A DNA stretch of 64,000 nt, from assembly GCA_965227745.1 (NCBI GenBank), contig OZ245769.1, forward strand, positions 3,162,001 through 3,226,000, written 5' to 3'. The position numbers were made by a program, and so were the translations under genes. Source of the stretch: GAS368 sp965227745. GTDB taxonomy: Bacteria; Verrucomicrobiota; Verrucomicrobiia; Opitutales; Opitutaceae. Shown piece after piece: positions 33,739-42,410 of the stretch. The notes beneath the pieces were generated by a model. That model had not been told where the DNA came from and ran no database searches. It saw nothing but the letters and a program-made list of their open reading frames with translations. Numbering within the stretch: position 1 is the first letter of the stretch; each line of letters begins with the position of its first letter.

Positions 33739-35073
33739 ATGTCCACCTTTCTTGGCATTACGCTTGAAGCGCTCATCATCCTGGCGCTGGTGGCGTTAAA
33801 CGGCTTCTTCGTCGCCGCCGAGTTTGCCTTGGTCAAGATCCGCTCCAGCCAGCTTCGCCCGCTGGAGAAAACCGGCGGCTGGCGCGTGAAGTTCGCGCTC
33901 ATGGCCACCGACCGCCTCGATGCCGCCCTTTCCGCCACGCAGCTCGGCATCACGCTCGCCAGCCTCGGCCTTGGCTGGGTCGGCGAGCCTTTTATCGCGC
34001 ACCGCATCGCGCCCTATCTAGGTCGCTTTGGCATCGATGATCCGGCGACTGTCGGCTCCGTCTCCATCGCCATCTCTTTTGCGGTCATCACGTTTCTTCA
34101 CATTATTTTCGGCGAACTTGCGCCCAAGTCCCTCGCGATCCAACGCGCCAAGGACGTCACCCTTTGGGTCGCCGCGCCGCTCCTCGCGTTTCATTACCTT
34201 TTCTTCCCGTTCATCTGGCTGCTCAATGGCACGGCCAATCGCTTCCTGCACTGGGCCGGTCTCGGCACCGCCAGCGAGGGCGAACATCAATTGGGTGCCG
34301 ATGAACTCGAGTACGTCTTCAGCCATGCGCGCCACTCACACCCGAGCGACGCCCTCGTCAATAAGCTGATGGTCCAATCCCTGCGCGTCCGCGAGACCAC
34401 TGCCCAGCAGATCATGCTGCCGCGCGACCAAGTCGTCGCCCTCTGGCTCGACAAGCCGCTCGCGGAAAATCTCCGCACCGCCCAAACGAGCGGCCACAGC
34501 CGCTTCCCCGTTTGCTCCGGTAATATGGATGAGGTCCGCGGCCTCGTCCTCGTCCGGGAATGGCTCTGGCAAATCACCCTCCTCGGCCCTGACGCCTCGT
34601 ACGAACCGCTCATCCGTCCCATCCTCAAATTCGATCTGAAGACAAAACTGCCCCTCATGCTGGAGCGGTTTCGGACCGGACGCAGCCATCTCGCCGTCGT
34701 GCTCGACGACGAAAAGCGTCTCGCGGGCATCGTGGCATTCGAAGATGTGCTCGAGGAGATCGTCGGGGATATCCGCGATGAATTCGATCTCGGCTCCGGG
34801 CCGATCTACGACCGCACCACTTTTTCCATCGTCGTCAGCGGCTCCTTCACCATGCGCGAGCTTCAGGCGGAGACCGGCTGGTCCTTCGAATGGCTGCCGC
34901 GTGAATCGGTCGGCGCCTGGATGGTGCGACACCTCGGCCACCAGCCGCGTCGCGACGAAGTCCTCGTCCAAGGCGACTACCGCCTCACCGCTGTCGAGGT
35001 GACCACCGAGCGCATCCGCCGAGTCCGCGTCGAGCGCATTGAAGACATCCCGATTCACCCCGCCAGTTCCTGA
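33739..35073 (+). CDS. CNNM/CorC-type membrane protein with CBS domains (hemolysin family)
   Basis: 444 residues. DUF21/CNNM membrane part (about residues 1-185) starts LEALIILALVALNGFFVAAEFALVKIR, followed by two CBS domains (about 200-330, with TTAQQIMLPRDQVVALW and VVLDDEKRLAGIVAFEDVLEEIVGDI), and a CorC_HlyC C-terminal domain (about 350-438). Such proteins affect magnesium/cobalt export or divalent-metal balance. The His-rich lipoprotein gene follows 12 bp later, which suggests a metal-related unit. Confidence 0.94.
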   Translation: MSTFLGITLEALIILALVALNGFFVAAEFALVKIRSSQLRPLEKTGGWRVKFALMATDRLDAALSATQLGITLASLGLGWVGEPFIAHRIAPYLGRFGIDDPATVGSVSIAISFAVITFLHIIFGELAPKSLAIQRAKDVTLWVAAPLLAFHYLFFPFIWLLNGTANRFLHWAGLGTASEGEHQLGADELEYVFSHARHSHPSDALVNKLMVQSLRVRETTAQQIMLPRDQVVALWLDKPLAENLRTAQTSGHSRFPVCSGNMDEVRGLVLVREWLWQITLLGPDASYEPLIRPILKFDLKTKLPLMLERFRTGRSHLAVVLDDEKRLAGIVAFEDVLEEIVGDIRDEFDLGSGPIYDRTTFSIVVSGSFTMRELQAETGWSFEWLPRESVGAWMVRHLGHQPRRDEVLVQGDYRLTAVEVTTERIRRVRVERIEDIPIHPASS

Positions 35074-35085
35074 TTTTTCACCGCC

Positions 35086-35592
35086 ATGAACGTCTCCTCG
35101 CGCCTGATCTCCCTCCTCTCGCTCTCCGCCGCTTTGGTCGCGTTAACCGCGTGCTCCAAGAGCGATCCTCACGCGGGCCATGACCACTCAGCCACCGCCG
35201 CCAAGCACGAACACGAGCACAAGGCCCCGCACGGCGGGACGCCCGTCATGCTCGGTAAGGAAACGTATCACCTCGAACTCGTCCGCGATGCCGCCGCCGG
35301 CAAACTCAGCGTCTACGTGCTCGATGGTGAGATGGAAAATTTCATCCGCATCGCCGCGCCCTCGATTGAGGTTGTCGCCACCGTGGGCGGGGCCAAGCAG
35401 ACCCTCACCGCTGCCGCCATTGCCAATCCCGCCACCGGAGAAACCGCTGGCAACACGTCGCTTTTCGAGGCGCAAGCCGACTGGCTCAAGACCACGAGCA
35501 CCTTCGACGGCGTCGTGACCAAAGTCGAAATCCGCGGCACTGCGTTCACAGCGGTTGATTTCAATTTCCCGAAGGGGAATGAGAAGGAGTAG
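35086..35592 (+). CDS. His-rich lipoprotein downstream of CNNM gene
   Basis: 168 residues. The signal peptide ends in the lipobox LTAC (Cys about residue 23), followed by SDPHAGHDHSATAAKHEHEH, a His/Asp-rich metal-binding-type stretch. The folded part (ETYHLELVRDAAAGKLSVYVLDGE) looks like a small beta domain. Probably outer- or inner-membrane-anchored in the periplasm. Position right after the CNNM gene suggests work with divalent metals; this is inference. Confidence 0.78.
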   Translation: MNVSSRLISLLSLSAALVALTACSKSDPHAGHDHSATAAKHEHEHKAPHGGTPVMLGKETYHLELVRDAAAGKLSVYVLDGEMENFIRIAAPSIEVVATVGGAKQTLTAAAIANPATGETAGNTSLFEAQADWLKTTSTFDGVVTKVEIRGTAFTAVDFNFPKGNEKE

Positions 35593-35705
35593 GCGGGATA
35601 GCGCCGGTATCGGCCCGGCGCAGCGTCGCATGTGGACCAGAACAAAGGTCCGAATGGAAATTCGGTGGTAGCCGAATATTCTGATATGCGGGTCGAAGAC
35701 CCGCG

Positions 35706-36503
35706 CTACCCCTGCAGCAGCGATTGGGCTCCGTCAATGTAGACCTCTGTCCCCGTGATGTGGGCAGAATACTCGGAAGCGAGAAACCAAGCGAGCTGCG
35801 CGACTTGCTCTGAGGTGCCCGAAACCCCGCCGGTGAGCGGGATGGATCCCTTCGGGAAAATAACCGGCTGCTGGATCGAAGCGAGATTGCGCCGCTGGGT
35901 ATTCTCCTCGATGCGCGTATCGATCGCGCCGGGGCAGATGGTGTTCACGCGGATGTGATCCTTCGCCAGCTCGAGCGCAATCATGCGCGCAAAGGCCACC
36001 TGGCCCGCCTTAGACGCCGAATAGGCGGAGGCGCCGGAGTTGCTGAAAATACGCGTGCCGTTGATCGAAGCCACGATGATCACCGAGCCGCCCGCTTTTT
36101 TCAAAAGCGGCACCGCCGCCTTCACGGTGAGAAAGGTGCCCTTCAAATTCACGTCATGCGTCTTCGACCACTCTTTGGCTGTCAGTTTTTCGATCGGCGC
36201 CCACACGCCATTGATGCCCGCGTTGGCCACGACGATATCGATGCGTTTCCACTTCCGCTCGATGGCCTTCACCGCTCTGGCCAGGTCGCTTTCGCTGGAG
36301 ACGTCCCCCGCGAGGGCGAGCGCCTCGCCCCCACTCTCTTCGACCTCTTTGGCTGCCTCAAGCGCATCGGCTTTTTTGTGCGTGAGGCCCGCCACCCGCG
36401 CTCCGGCGCGACCCAGCATCACGGCGGTGGCTCGGCCGATGCCAGAGCCTACACCAGTTACAAATGCGACTTTACCTGAGAGAGATTGCGCAATGGGGGT
36501 CAT
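35706..36503 (-). CDS. Short-chain dehydrogenase/reductase
   Basis: 265 residues. AFVTGVGSGIGRATAVML (TGxxxGIG cofactor loop), ANAGINGVWAPI (NAG), VASINGTRIF with the catalytic Ser, YSASKAG (YxxxK) and CPGAIDTRI. Ends with the usual EVYIDGAQSLLQG. Cytoplasmic NAD(P) oxidoreductase; substrate unknown. The 36504-36543 gap to malQ on the same strand is short, but no functional link is evident. Confidence 0.93.
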   Translation of the reverse strand: MTPIAQSLSGKVAFVTGVGSGIGRATAVMLGRAGARVAGLTHKKADALEAAKEVEESGGEALALAGDVSSESDLARAVKAIERKWKRIDIVVANAGINGVWAPIEKLTAKEWSKTHDVNLKGTFLTVKAAVPLLKKAGGSVIIVASINGTRIFSNSGASAYSASKAGQVAFARMIALELAKDHIRVNTICPGAIDTRIEENTQRRNLASIQQPVIFPKGSIPLTGGVSGTSEQVAQLAWFLASEYSAHITGTEVYIDGAQSLLQG

Positions 36504-36543
36504 GATAATTCTAAGACGAGCAAATCCACGGCGTTCCGACCTG

Positions 36544-38277
36544 CTACGCGGCCGTGCTCACCTGCGCCGGCGAAGCCCGCCCACTCGCGGCCAGCGAGTC
36601 GCGCACATGCTGCAAGCGCGGCCCATAAACGGGATGAGTAGCGTATTCGGGCAGCGGAAGCTCCATCCGCTCACTCCACGTGCCCGCACCATAACTGCCG
36701 GGAAGATTAAACCGCTGCGACGTGCCAAGCAGGTCGCTGCTCATCAACACCGCGAGATAACACGGCACCTGAAATAACTTCGTTTGGAATGCCGCCAGTA
36801 ACGGCTCGTCGAGCTTCGGGGGGATGGGCCCCTCCCAGCCGATGAAGCGCATGAGTTCGGCGAGGTCCGCGGCGCGCTGCACGTCGTCCTTGGCTTTTTC
36901 CACGAGGTGCAGATACCACGCCGCGATGGGCGCGTGATCATGATTGCCGTAGGCTGCGAGGCTTCGCACGCGATACGTATCCGGCGAACGGAGCGTGCGG
37001 TCGGGGTTTCGTTCGAGCTGCGGGAAAGTCAGGCTCGCCAGTTCGAGATCGTCGAGCGACTGGTGCATATAGGCCGGCATATCGCCCATGATTTCGGCCA
37101 CGAAATCCATTCCCTGTCCGGCCTCGCGCATGACGCCGATCAGCTCGCGACCCTGCAGATCGTTCATCTTCGCACCCGTCGGATCGTCATCACTTCCCGG
37201 CACGAAGCGAGGCAATCGACCTCCCGTGCGCTCCTTCGCCTCCTCCGGCGTGAGCTTGGCAAACTCCGCGTGCACCGCGCCGCCCGCCCAGGGAAACATG
37301 TAGCCGCGGAAATAGCCGCGCAGATGATCGATGCGGCAAGCGTGGAAAAATTGGGTGGCGCCCGCCACGCGCGAACGCAGCCAGGCGAACTTCGTCGAGC
37401 GGTGGTTTTCCCAACGATACGCGGGCAAGCCCCAGTTCTGACCCCAGCGCTCGGAATCCTTGTTGGTGTCGAAGTACGCCACGGGCCGCGTGCCCATGTT
37501 CCACTCGAGGTCGAAAAGTTCGCGCGACGCCCATACATCCACGCTCACCCGACTGACGCCGAAAGAAATTTCTCCCATCAGGCATACGCCGCGCGCATCC
37601 GCGTGGGCCTTCACAGCCCGCCATTGCCGCCAGGCCACCCACTGCACAAACGCGAATCCTTCGCGCAATACACCGAGGAAAGCTCGTTCGGGATGACGCG
37701 CCAGCCACGCTTCGGCAGTCCCCAGATTTTGGTGCTCGGGCCGCCACTCTTGCCAATTGGGATTGCCCTCGTACTCCCGCACCAGCGTGCGAAACAAAGT
37801 GTACGCCGCGAGCCACGACTCCTGTTGCTTTCTGAATTCGGCGAACTCTTTCGCCCACTCGCTGCCGTTTTCCAGGGTGTGCTCTGCTCGAAAGGCCCGG
37901 TGCGCCGCCAGCAGTAATTGCAACTTGAGCGGCTGCACGGAATTTTGCTTTACGGGTCCCTGCCGGAGTTGCGCGAGCCACGAATCCGGGGCGGACTCGG
38001 CCAACTCCTCCGCTTTCAGGCCTGGCACCTCCTCGGGCGTCAGCGCGACAAAAGCCGGCGAGAGCGCTCGCGAGCTAATGGGATTGTACGGGCTGTGATC
38101 GCCGACCGTCTCTAGGATCGGCAACAACTGCAGGACGGAAAAACCCGTCTCGGCGCAGAAATCGATCGCCGCTCGCACCGCGAGCGTATCACCGATGCCG
38201 AAGTCTTTTTTGTGCCGAAGCGCAAAGACAGGGACGAGCAGACCGGCAAGTTTTTGGTTCGGGTCGAGACGTGGCAT
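36544..38277 (-). CDS. malQ: 4-alpha-glucanotransferase (GH77)
   Basis: Disproportionates maltodextrins and amylose. 577 residues from the ATG at 38277, which is directly followed by PRLDPNQKLAGLLVPVFALR; the frame upstream is unrelated. GH77 motifs: HSPYNPISSRALSPAFVAL near the N-terminus, FHACRIDHLRGYFRGY (nucleophile Asp), DFVAEIMGDMPAYM (acid/base Glu) and AYGNHDHAPI (transition-state Asp). It lies head-to-head with a GH13 glucan enzyme across 176 bp, so glycogen/starch metabolism is a shared theme. Confidence 0.92.
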   Translation of the reverse strand: MPRLDPNQKLAGLLVPVFALRHKKDFGIGDTLAVRAAIDFCAETGFSVLQLLPILETVGDHSPYNPISSRALSPAFVALTPEEVPGLKAEELAESAPDSWLAQLRQGPVKQNSVQPLKLQLLLAAHRAFRAEHTLENGSEWAKEFAEFRKQQESWLAAYTLFRTLVREYEGNPNWQEWRPEHQNLGTAEAWLARHPERAFLGVLREGFAFVQWVAWRQWRAVKAHADARGVCLMGEISFGVSRVSVDVWASRELFDLEWNMGTRPVAYFDTNKDSERWGQNWGLPAYRWENHRSTKFAWLRSRVAGATQFFHACRIDHLRGYFRGYMFPWAGGAVHAEFAKLTPEEAKERTGGRLPRFVPGSDDDPTGAKMNDLQGRELIGVMREAGQGMDFVAEIMGDMPAYMHQSLDDLELASLTFPQLERNPDRTLRSPDTYRVRSLAAYGNHDHAPIAAWYLHLVEKAKDDVQRAADLAELMRFIGWEGPIPPKLDEPLLAAFQTKLFQVPCYLAVLMSSDLLGTSQRFNLPGSYGAGTWSERMELPLPEYATHPVYGPRLQHVRDSLAASGRASPAQVSTAA

Positions 38278-38292
38278 AAGCCGGCAAGTAAA

Positions 38293-38387
38293 CCTTGGAC
38301 CGCAGAATGCGCATCGCGGTTGCGTGCGAGGCTGAAGAAAAAACCTCGCTCTTCGTTGCGCCGAAAGGAGCCGAGCGCGGTCCAAGG
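38293..38387. promoter_or_regulatory. Long-range inverted repeat in the malQ/GH13 divergent spacer
   Basis: CCTTGGACCGC (38293-38303) and GCGGTCCAAGG (38377-38387) are perfect complements enclosing 73 bp. Inside them GCGAGG pairs with CCTCGC around an A-rich loop. A separate dyad TGTCAC/GTGACA lies at 38397-38419. Both are in the spacer between the divergent starts at 38277 and 38454. Confidence 0.6.
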
Positions 38388-38396
38388 TCACGATTT

Positions 38397-38419
38397 TGTC
38401 ACTCTTTCGAGACGTGACA
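38397..38419. promoter_or_regulatory. Candidate operator dyad before the GH13 gene
   Basis: TGTCAC (38397-38402) and GTGACA (38414-38419) are an inverted repeat with an 11-nt spacer, 35 bp before the GH13 start and 120 bp from malQ. The regulator is unknown. Confidence 0.4.
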
Positions 38420-38453
38420 CCCGTTCGTTAACCGTTCTTCGCCCCATCCTACC

Positions 38454-40403
38454 ATGCCAGCGATCATCGATTCCGCACCTCCGTTTACCAAACCGCCCTT
38501 TTCTGCCGGGAAGAAATACGTCCCTCGTCCGTCCTACAGTGCATCGCTCCCCTCCGGATCGCTGCCTAAGAGTGAGGACAACCAGCCGAGCGCTTCCCCG
38601 CCCGCTCCTTTGGGCGTTGCCGGCATGGGTGCCATTCGTCACCCCGAGGGCGGAGTAGCGTTTCGCGTGTGGGCTCCGAATGCCGATAGCGTGAGCGTCA
38701 CCGGCAACTTCAACGATTGGAAGAACGACGCTCACCCTTGTACCCGAGAGGGCGAGGGCGGGACGTGGTATGTTCACATCCCAGAAGCGAAAGAAGGCGA
38801 CGAATATCTCTTTCATCTCAAGCGCGGCGAGCAGGAGATGACGCGCATCGACCCCTGGGCGCGCAAGGTCACCAATTCCGTCGGTCATGCCATCGTGTGG
38901 TGGCCGGATCCCGCGCAAGTGGGTCCCCGCCCGAAGCCGAAGCTCCAGAGCGAACTCGTCATCTACGAACTACACGTGGGCTCGTTTAACGTCGAGCAGA
39001 AGGGCAGCCCCGGCACTTTCGAATCCACCATCGCCAAGCTCCCCTATCTGCGTGATCTCGGCATCAATGTCATCGAGGTCATGCCCATCGCGGAATTCGC
39101 GGGCGATTTCTCGTGGGGGTACAATCCCGCTCACCCGTTTGCCGTGGAGTCGGCCTACGGCGGACCGGAAAAATTCCAGGCACTCGTAAAGGCGGCGCAT
39201 GAGCATGGGATCGCCGTTATCCTCGACGTGGTCTACAATCACTTCGGCCCCAGCGATCTCAGCATCTGGCAATTCGACGGCTGGAGCGAGAATGGCGGCG
39301 GCGGCATCTATTTCTATAATGATTGGAAGGCCAACACCCCCTGGGGCAGCACGCGCCCCGACTACGGTCGCGGAGAGGTTCGCACCTACATCCGTGACAA
39401 CGCCATGATGTGGGTCCGCGATTTCGGCGTGGACGGGCTGCGGTGGGACATGTCGGTCTACATCCGCACCGTGAATGGCAACGACGCCGATCCCGGCGAC
39501 GCCCTCTCCGATGGCTGGAATCTCATGCAGTGGGTCAATGACGACCTCCGCAAAGACTTCCCTGATCTCATCACCATCGCGGAGGACCTGCATAACAGCG
39601 AGTGGCTGGTGAAGTCCACCGGCGCAGGCGGTGCCGGTTTCACGGCGCAGTGGGATGCGGGCTTCGTGCACCCGGTTCGTGCCACGATGATCGTCGGCGA
39701 CGACAACGCCCGCAGCCTCGACGCCATCATCGGTGCGCTTAAAAACGCCTACGACGGCGACTCCTTCAAGCGCGTCGTTTATAGCGAATCTCACGATGAG
39801 GTCGCCAATGGCAAAGCCCGCCTCCCCAGCGAAATCGCCCCCGGCGAGGCCAATGGCTTTTACGCGCGGAAGCGCTCCATCCTCGGCGCGGCTCTCACGC
39901 TTACCTGCCCCGGCATCCCCATGCTGTTCCAAGGCCAGGAATTCCTCGAAGACGAGTGGTTCCGCGATTCCGTGCCCGTCGATTGGACCAAGCTCGAGCG
40001 CTTCGCCGGCGTCCACGCCTGCTATCGCGACCTCATCGCCCTGCGCCTCAACCGCGACAATCTCACCAAGGGCCTGATCGGCGCCTACCTGAATACCCAT
40101 CACGTCAATCACGAGAAGAAGGTCCTCGGCTTCCACCGCCGCTACGATGGCGGCCCGGGCGACGACGTCATCGTGGTGATGAACCTATCCAATCAAGCCA
40201 CCGTCGACTATCCCATCGGCGTGCCCACGGCGGGTCTGTGGCGGGTGCGGCTCAACAGTGACGCGGAAAAATACTCCCCAGACTTCAGCGACCAACCCGT
40301 CATCGATATTGAGGCCAAGCCCGAGCCCCTCGACGGCATGGAGCACCGCATCGTCACCCACCTCGCGCCTTACTCGATCGTGATCTACTCGCAGGACCGG
40401 TAA
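38454..40403 (+). CDS. GH13 alpha-amylase-family enzyme, branching-enzyme-like
   Basis: 649 residues. After a Pro/Ser-rich tail of about 55 residues come a CBM48-type domain (FRVWAPNADSVSVTGNFNDW) and the (beta/alpha)8 barrel. The four GH13 regions are complete: DVVYNHFG (I), GLRWDMSVY (II, nucleophile Asp), LITIAEDLH (III, acid Glu) and YSESHDE (IV, Asp). The N-terminal domain and LYELHVG-type block favour glycogen branching enzyme; region I resembles TreZ (maltooligosyltrehalose hydrolase) rather than canonical GlgB. Which activity it has is therefore open. It is divergent from malQ. Confidence 0.88.
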   Translation: MPAIIDSAPPFTKPPFSAGKKYVPRPSYSASLPSGSLPKSEDNQPSASPPAPLGVAGMGAIRHPEGGVAFRVWAPNADSVSVTGNFNDWKNDAHPCTREGEGGTWYVHIPEAKEGDEYLFHLKRGEQEMTRIDPWARKVTNSVGHAIVWWPDPAQVGPRPKPKLQSELVIYELHVGSFNVEQKGSPGTFESTIAKLPYLRDLGINVIEVMPIAEFAGDFSWGYNPAHPFAVESAYGGPEKFQALVKAAHEHGIAVILDVVYNHFGPSDLSIWQFDGWSENGGGGIYFYNDWKANTPWGSTRPDYGRGEVRTYIRDNAMMWVRDFGVDGLRWDMSVYIRTVNGNDADPGDALSDGWNLMQWVNDDLRKDFPDLITIAEDLHNSEWLVKSTGAGGAGFTAQWDAGFVHPVRATMIVGDDNARSLDAIIGALKNAYDGDSFKRVVYSESHDEVANGKARLPSEIAPGEANGFYARKRSILGAALTLTCPGIPMLFQGQEFLEDEWFRDSVPVDWTKLERFAGVHACYRDLIALRLNRDNLTKGLIGAYLNTHHVNHEKKVLGFHRRYDGGPGDDVIVVMNLSNQATVDYPIGVPTAGLWRVRLNSDAEKYSPDFSDQPVIDIEAKPEPLDGMEHRIVTHLAPYSIVIYSQDR

Positions 40404-40431
40404 CGGGCAGAGACGAGCAGATCGAAACTGG

Positions 40432-40513
40432 CAGGGCGCATTATTCGTCACGCGCCGCCCGGGACGTTCGCACCCCAAGGGCGCGGCGGCTTAAAAGATG
40501 AGCCGCCCAGCCC
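40432..40513. repeat. Dispersed palindromic repeat, AGGGCGCGTTAT family, diverged copy
   Basis: CAGGGCGCATTATTCGTCAC ... GCGGCGGCTTAAAAGATGAGCCGCCC. Related to copies at 2952 and 42027. It sits between the GH13 and CobW genes. Confidence 0.75.
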
Positions 40514-40595
40514 TTGTGCGCGTTTGCAATTACCGCGCGTCCGCCCACGCTTGTCCCTTCCTGTTTCCTCCCGCTCACCCGACTACGTCCTTCGC

Positions 40596-42011
40596 ATGAT
40601 CCCCGTCACTGTCCTCACCGGCTTCCTCGGCGCCGGCAAAACCACGCTCCTCAATCGCATCCTCACCGAGCAGCACGGCAAGAAGCTGGCCGTGATCGAA
40701 AACGAGTTCGGCGAGGTCGGCGTCGACCACCAACTCGTCATCTCCAGCGAGGAAGAGCTCTTCGAGATGAACAACGGATGCATCTGCTGCTCCGTGCGTG
40801 GCGACCTCATCCGCATCCTCGGCCGCCTGCTCAAGCGCAAGGACAAGCTCGACGGCATCCTCATCGAAACCACGGGGCTGGCCAATCCCGCGCCCGTCGC
40901 GCAGACCTTTTTCACCGACGATGAGATGAAGCAGCACTTCCGCCTCGATGCGATCGTGACGGTCGTCGATGCGAAGCACGTCCTCCAGCATCTCGACGCC
41001 GACGACGAGTCGGTGAAGCAACTCGCCTTCGCCGATGTCATCTTGCTCAACAAGACCGACCTCGTGCCCACGCTCGACGTCGACGCGCTCGAGGCCCGTA
41101 TCTGCAAGATCAACGCCGTCGCCCGCATCCATCGCACCAAGAATTGCGACATCCCGCTCAACCAGGTTCTCGAGGTTGGCGGCTTCAATCTCTCCCGCGC
41201 CACCGAGCTCGACCCGCAGTTCATGGAGCCCGAGTATCCGTTCGAGTGGGCCGGCGCCTACGCCCTCCCCGCTGGCACGCACGAGCTCGCCATCGGCCAT
41301 TGCGATCACGACCACGATCATGGTCATGACCACTCCCACGAGGGGCACGATCACGACCACGGCGACGGTCACGACCACCATCATCATCACCACGGCAATC
41401 CCAACGAACTCGACGTCGTGGTGATGCCCGTGAAGTCCCTCTCCGATGCCGATATCGCCACCGCGCGCGACGCCGCCGTGCTCGTGTTTTCCGATTGGGA
41501 AACGCGCCTCAAGGACGGCGACACCGTCGTCCCCGGCGCCACGCTCAACCGCCTGCTCCTCACCGACGGCCACGCACACTTTAAGCTGAAGATCCCCGCG
41601 CCCGGCTTCTACCTAGTCTTCGAGTCCTGCGGCCACGACCCGCTGCACATCCACATCATGGGCGAAGTCGCCAAGCCCGGCTGGCAGCGCGACTACCACG
41701 CCGCGCACACGCACAACGACGCCGTCACCTCCGTCGGCATCAACACCCCCGGCGACCTCGACGGCAAGAAGCTCAACGACTGGATCAGCGAACTCCTCCG
41801 CACCAAGGGCGGCGACATCTACCGCATGAAGGGCGTGCTCAGCGTCAAGGGCTCCAACAAGCGCCTCGTCTTCCAAGGTGTCCACATGCTATTCGACGCC
41901 AAGTTCGACCGCGAGTGGGGCACCGACCCGCGCACCAACACCCTCGTCTTCATCGGCAAAAACCTCGACCGCACCGCCCTCACGGAAGCGTTCAAGGCGT
42001 GCTTCGTTTAA
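40596..42011 (+). CDS. CobW/COG0523 GTPase with His-rich insertion
   Basis: Metal-chaperone-type GTPase, 471 residues from the ATG at 40596. Walker A is GFLGAGKTTLLN (residues 8-19), then ENEFGEVGVD, the conserved CxCC metal motif in NNGCICCSVRGDL, the ETTGLANP switch and LLNKTDLV (NKxD). A run of His and Asp (about residues 230-265, HDHDHGHDHSHEGHDHDHGD) follows. Next is an unusual inserted domain of about 110 residues before the CobW C-terminal domain (VLSVKGSNKRLVFQGVHMLF). Likely supplies Zn or Co to target proteins. The insertion is not usual for COG0523. Confidence 0.92.
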   Translation: MIPVTVLTGFLGAGKTTLLNRILTEQHGKKLAVIENEFGEVGVDHQLVISSEEELFEMNNGCICCSVRGDLIRILGRLLKRKDKLDGILIETTGLANPAPVAQTFFTDDEMKQHFRLDAIVTVVDAKHVLQHLDADDESVKQLAFADVILLNKTDLVPTLDVDALEARICKINAVARIHRTKNCDIPLNQVLEVGGFNLSRATELDPQFMEPEYPFEWAGAYALPAGTHELAIGHCDHDHDHGHDHSHEGHDHDHGDGHDHHHHHHGNPNELDVVVMPVKSLSDADIATARDAAVLVFSDWETRLKDGDTVVPGATLNRLLLTDGHAHFKLKIPAPGFYLVFESCGHDPLHIHIMGEVAKPGWQRDYHAAHTHNDAVTSVGINTPGDLDGKKLNDWISELLRTKGGDIYRMKGVLSVKGSNKRLVFQGVHMLFDAKFDREWGTDPRTNTLVFIGKNLDRTALTEAFKACFV

Positions 42012-42026
42012 GCGGGTATCGAGTAA

Positions 42027-42109
42027 GGTAGGGCGCGTTATCCCTAACGCGCCGCTCACGACGTCCGTTCCTCAAAAGCGCGACGGCTGAACGATCGGCC
42101 GCCCTACCC
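42027..42109. repeat. Dispersed palindromic repeat, AGGGCGCGTTAT family, copy 2
   Basis: GGTAGGGCGCGTTATCCCTA, identical in its first 30 bp to the copy at 2952, ending in the reverse-complementary CCGCCCTACC. Confidence 0.85.
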
Positions 42110-42143
42110 AACGGCATTTTCTGACGCAGCTCCGAGCGCGCGC

Positions 42144-42302
42144 CTATCGTCCCGCGCCTACCCCCGACCGCTGGCGCAGCCCCGGCGTCCCCACCGCTGG
42201 CTCCCGCTCATCGCGCGCCCACGCGCCCAACGCCATTATCAGCGCGGCGATGACGAAGAGCAAAAGCGTGACCAGCAGAGAGCGAAAGCGGAGCGCAAAC
42301 AT
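42144..42302 (-). CDS. Possible small membrane protein
   Basis: 52 residues from the ATG at 42302: SLLVTLLLFVIAALIMALGAW forms one membrane helix, followed by a charged C-terminus. It lies downstream of the LysR gene, which ends at 42411 on the same strand. No family recognised. A longer frame from 42374 has no better start. Confidence 0.35.
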   Translation of the reverse strand: MFALRFRSLLVTLLLFVIAALIMALGAWARDEREPAVGTPGLRQRSGVGAGR

Positions 42303-42410
42303 GGGCACCGGGTGGACATCGGTCTCCCGTTTATCGGCGCACCGCAAAAGGAGTTGAGCGAAACTCACACTCACGCCAACGACCGCATTGGGCCTGCGTT
42401 GAGCGTGGAT

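Noticed and set aside
38970..40136. 388-codon minus-strand frame
   Set aside because: Antisense shadow of the GH13 gene, whose catalytic motifs are complete.
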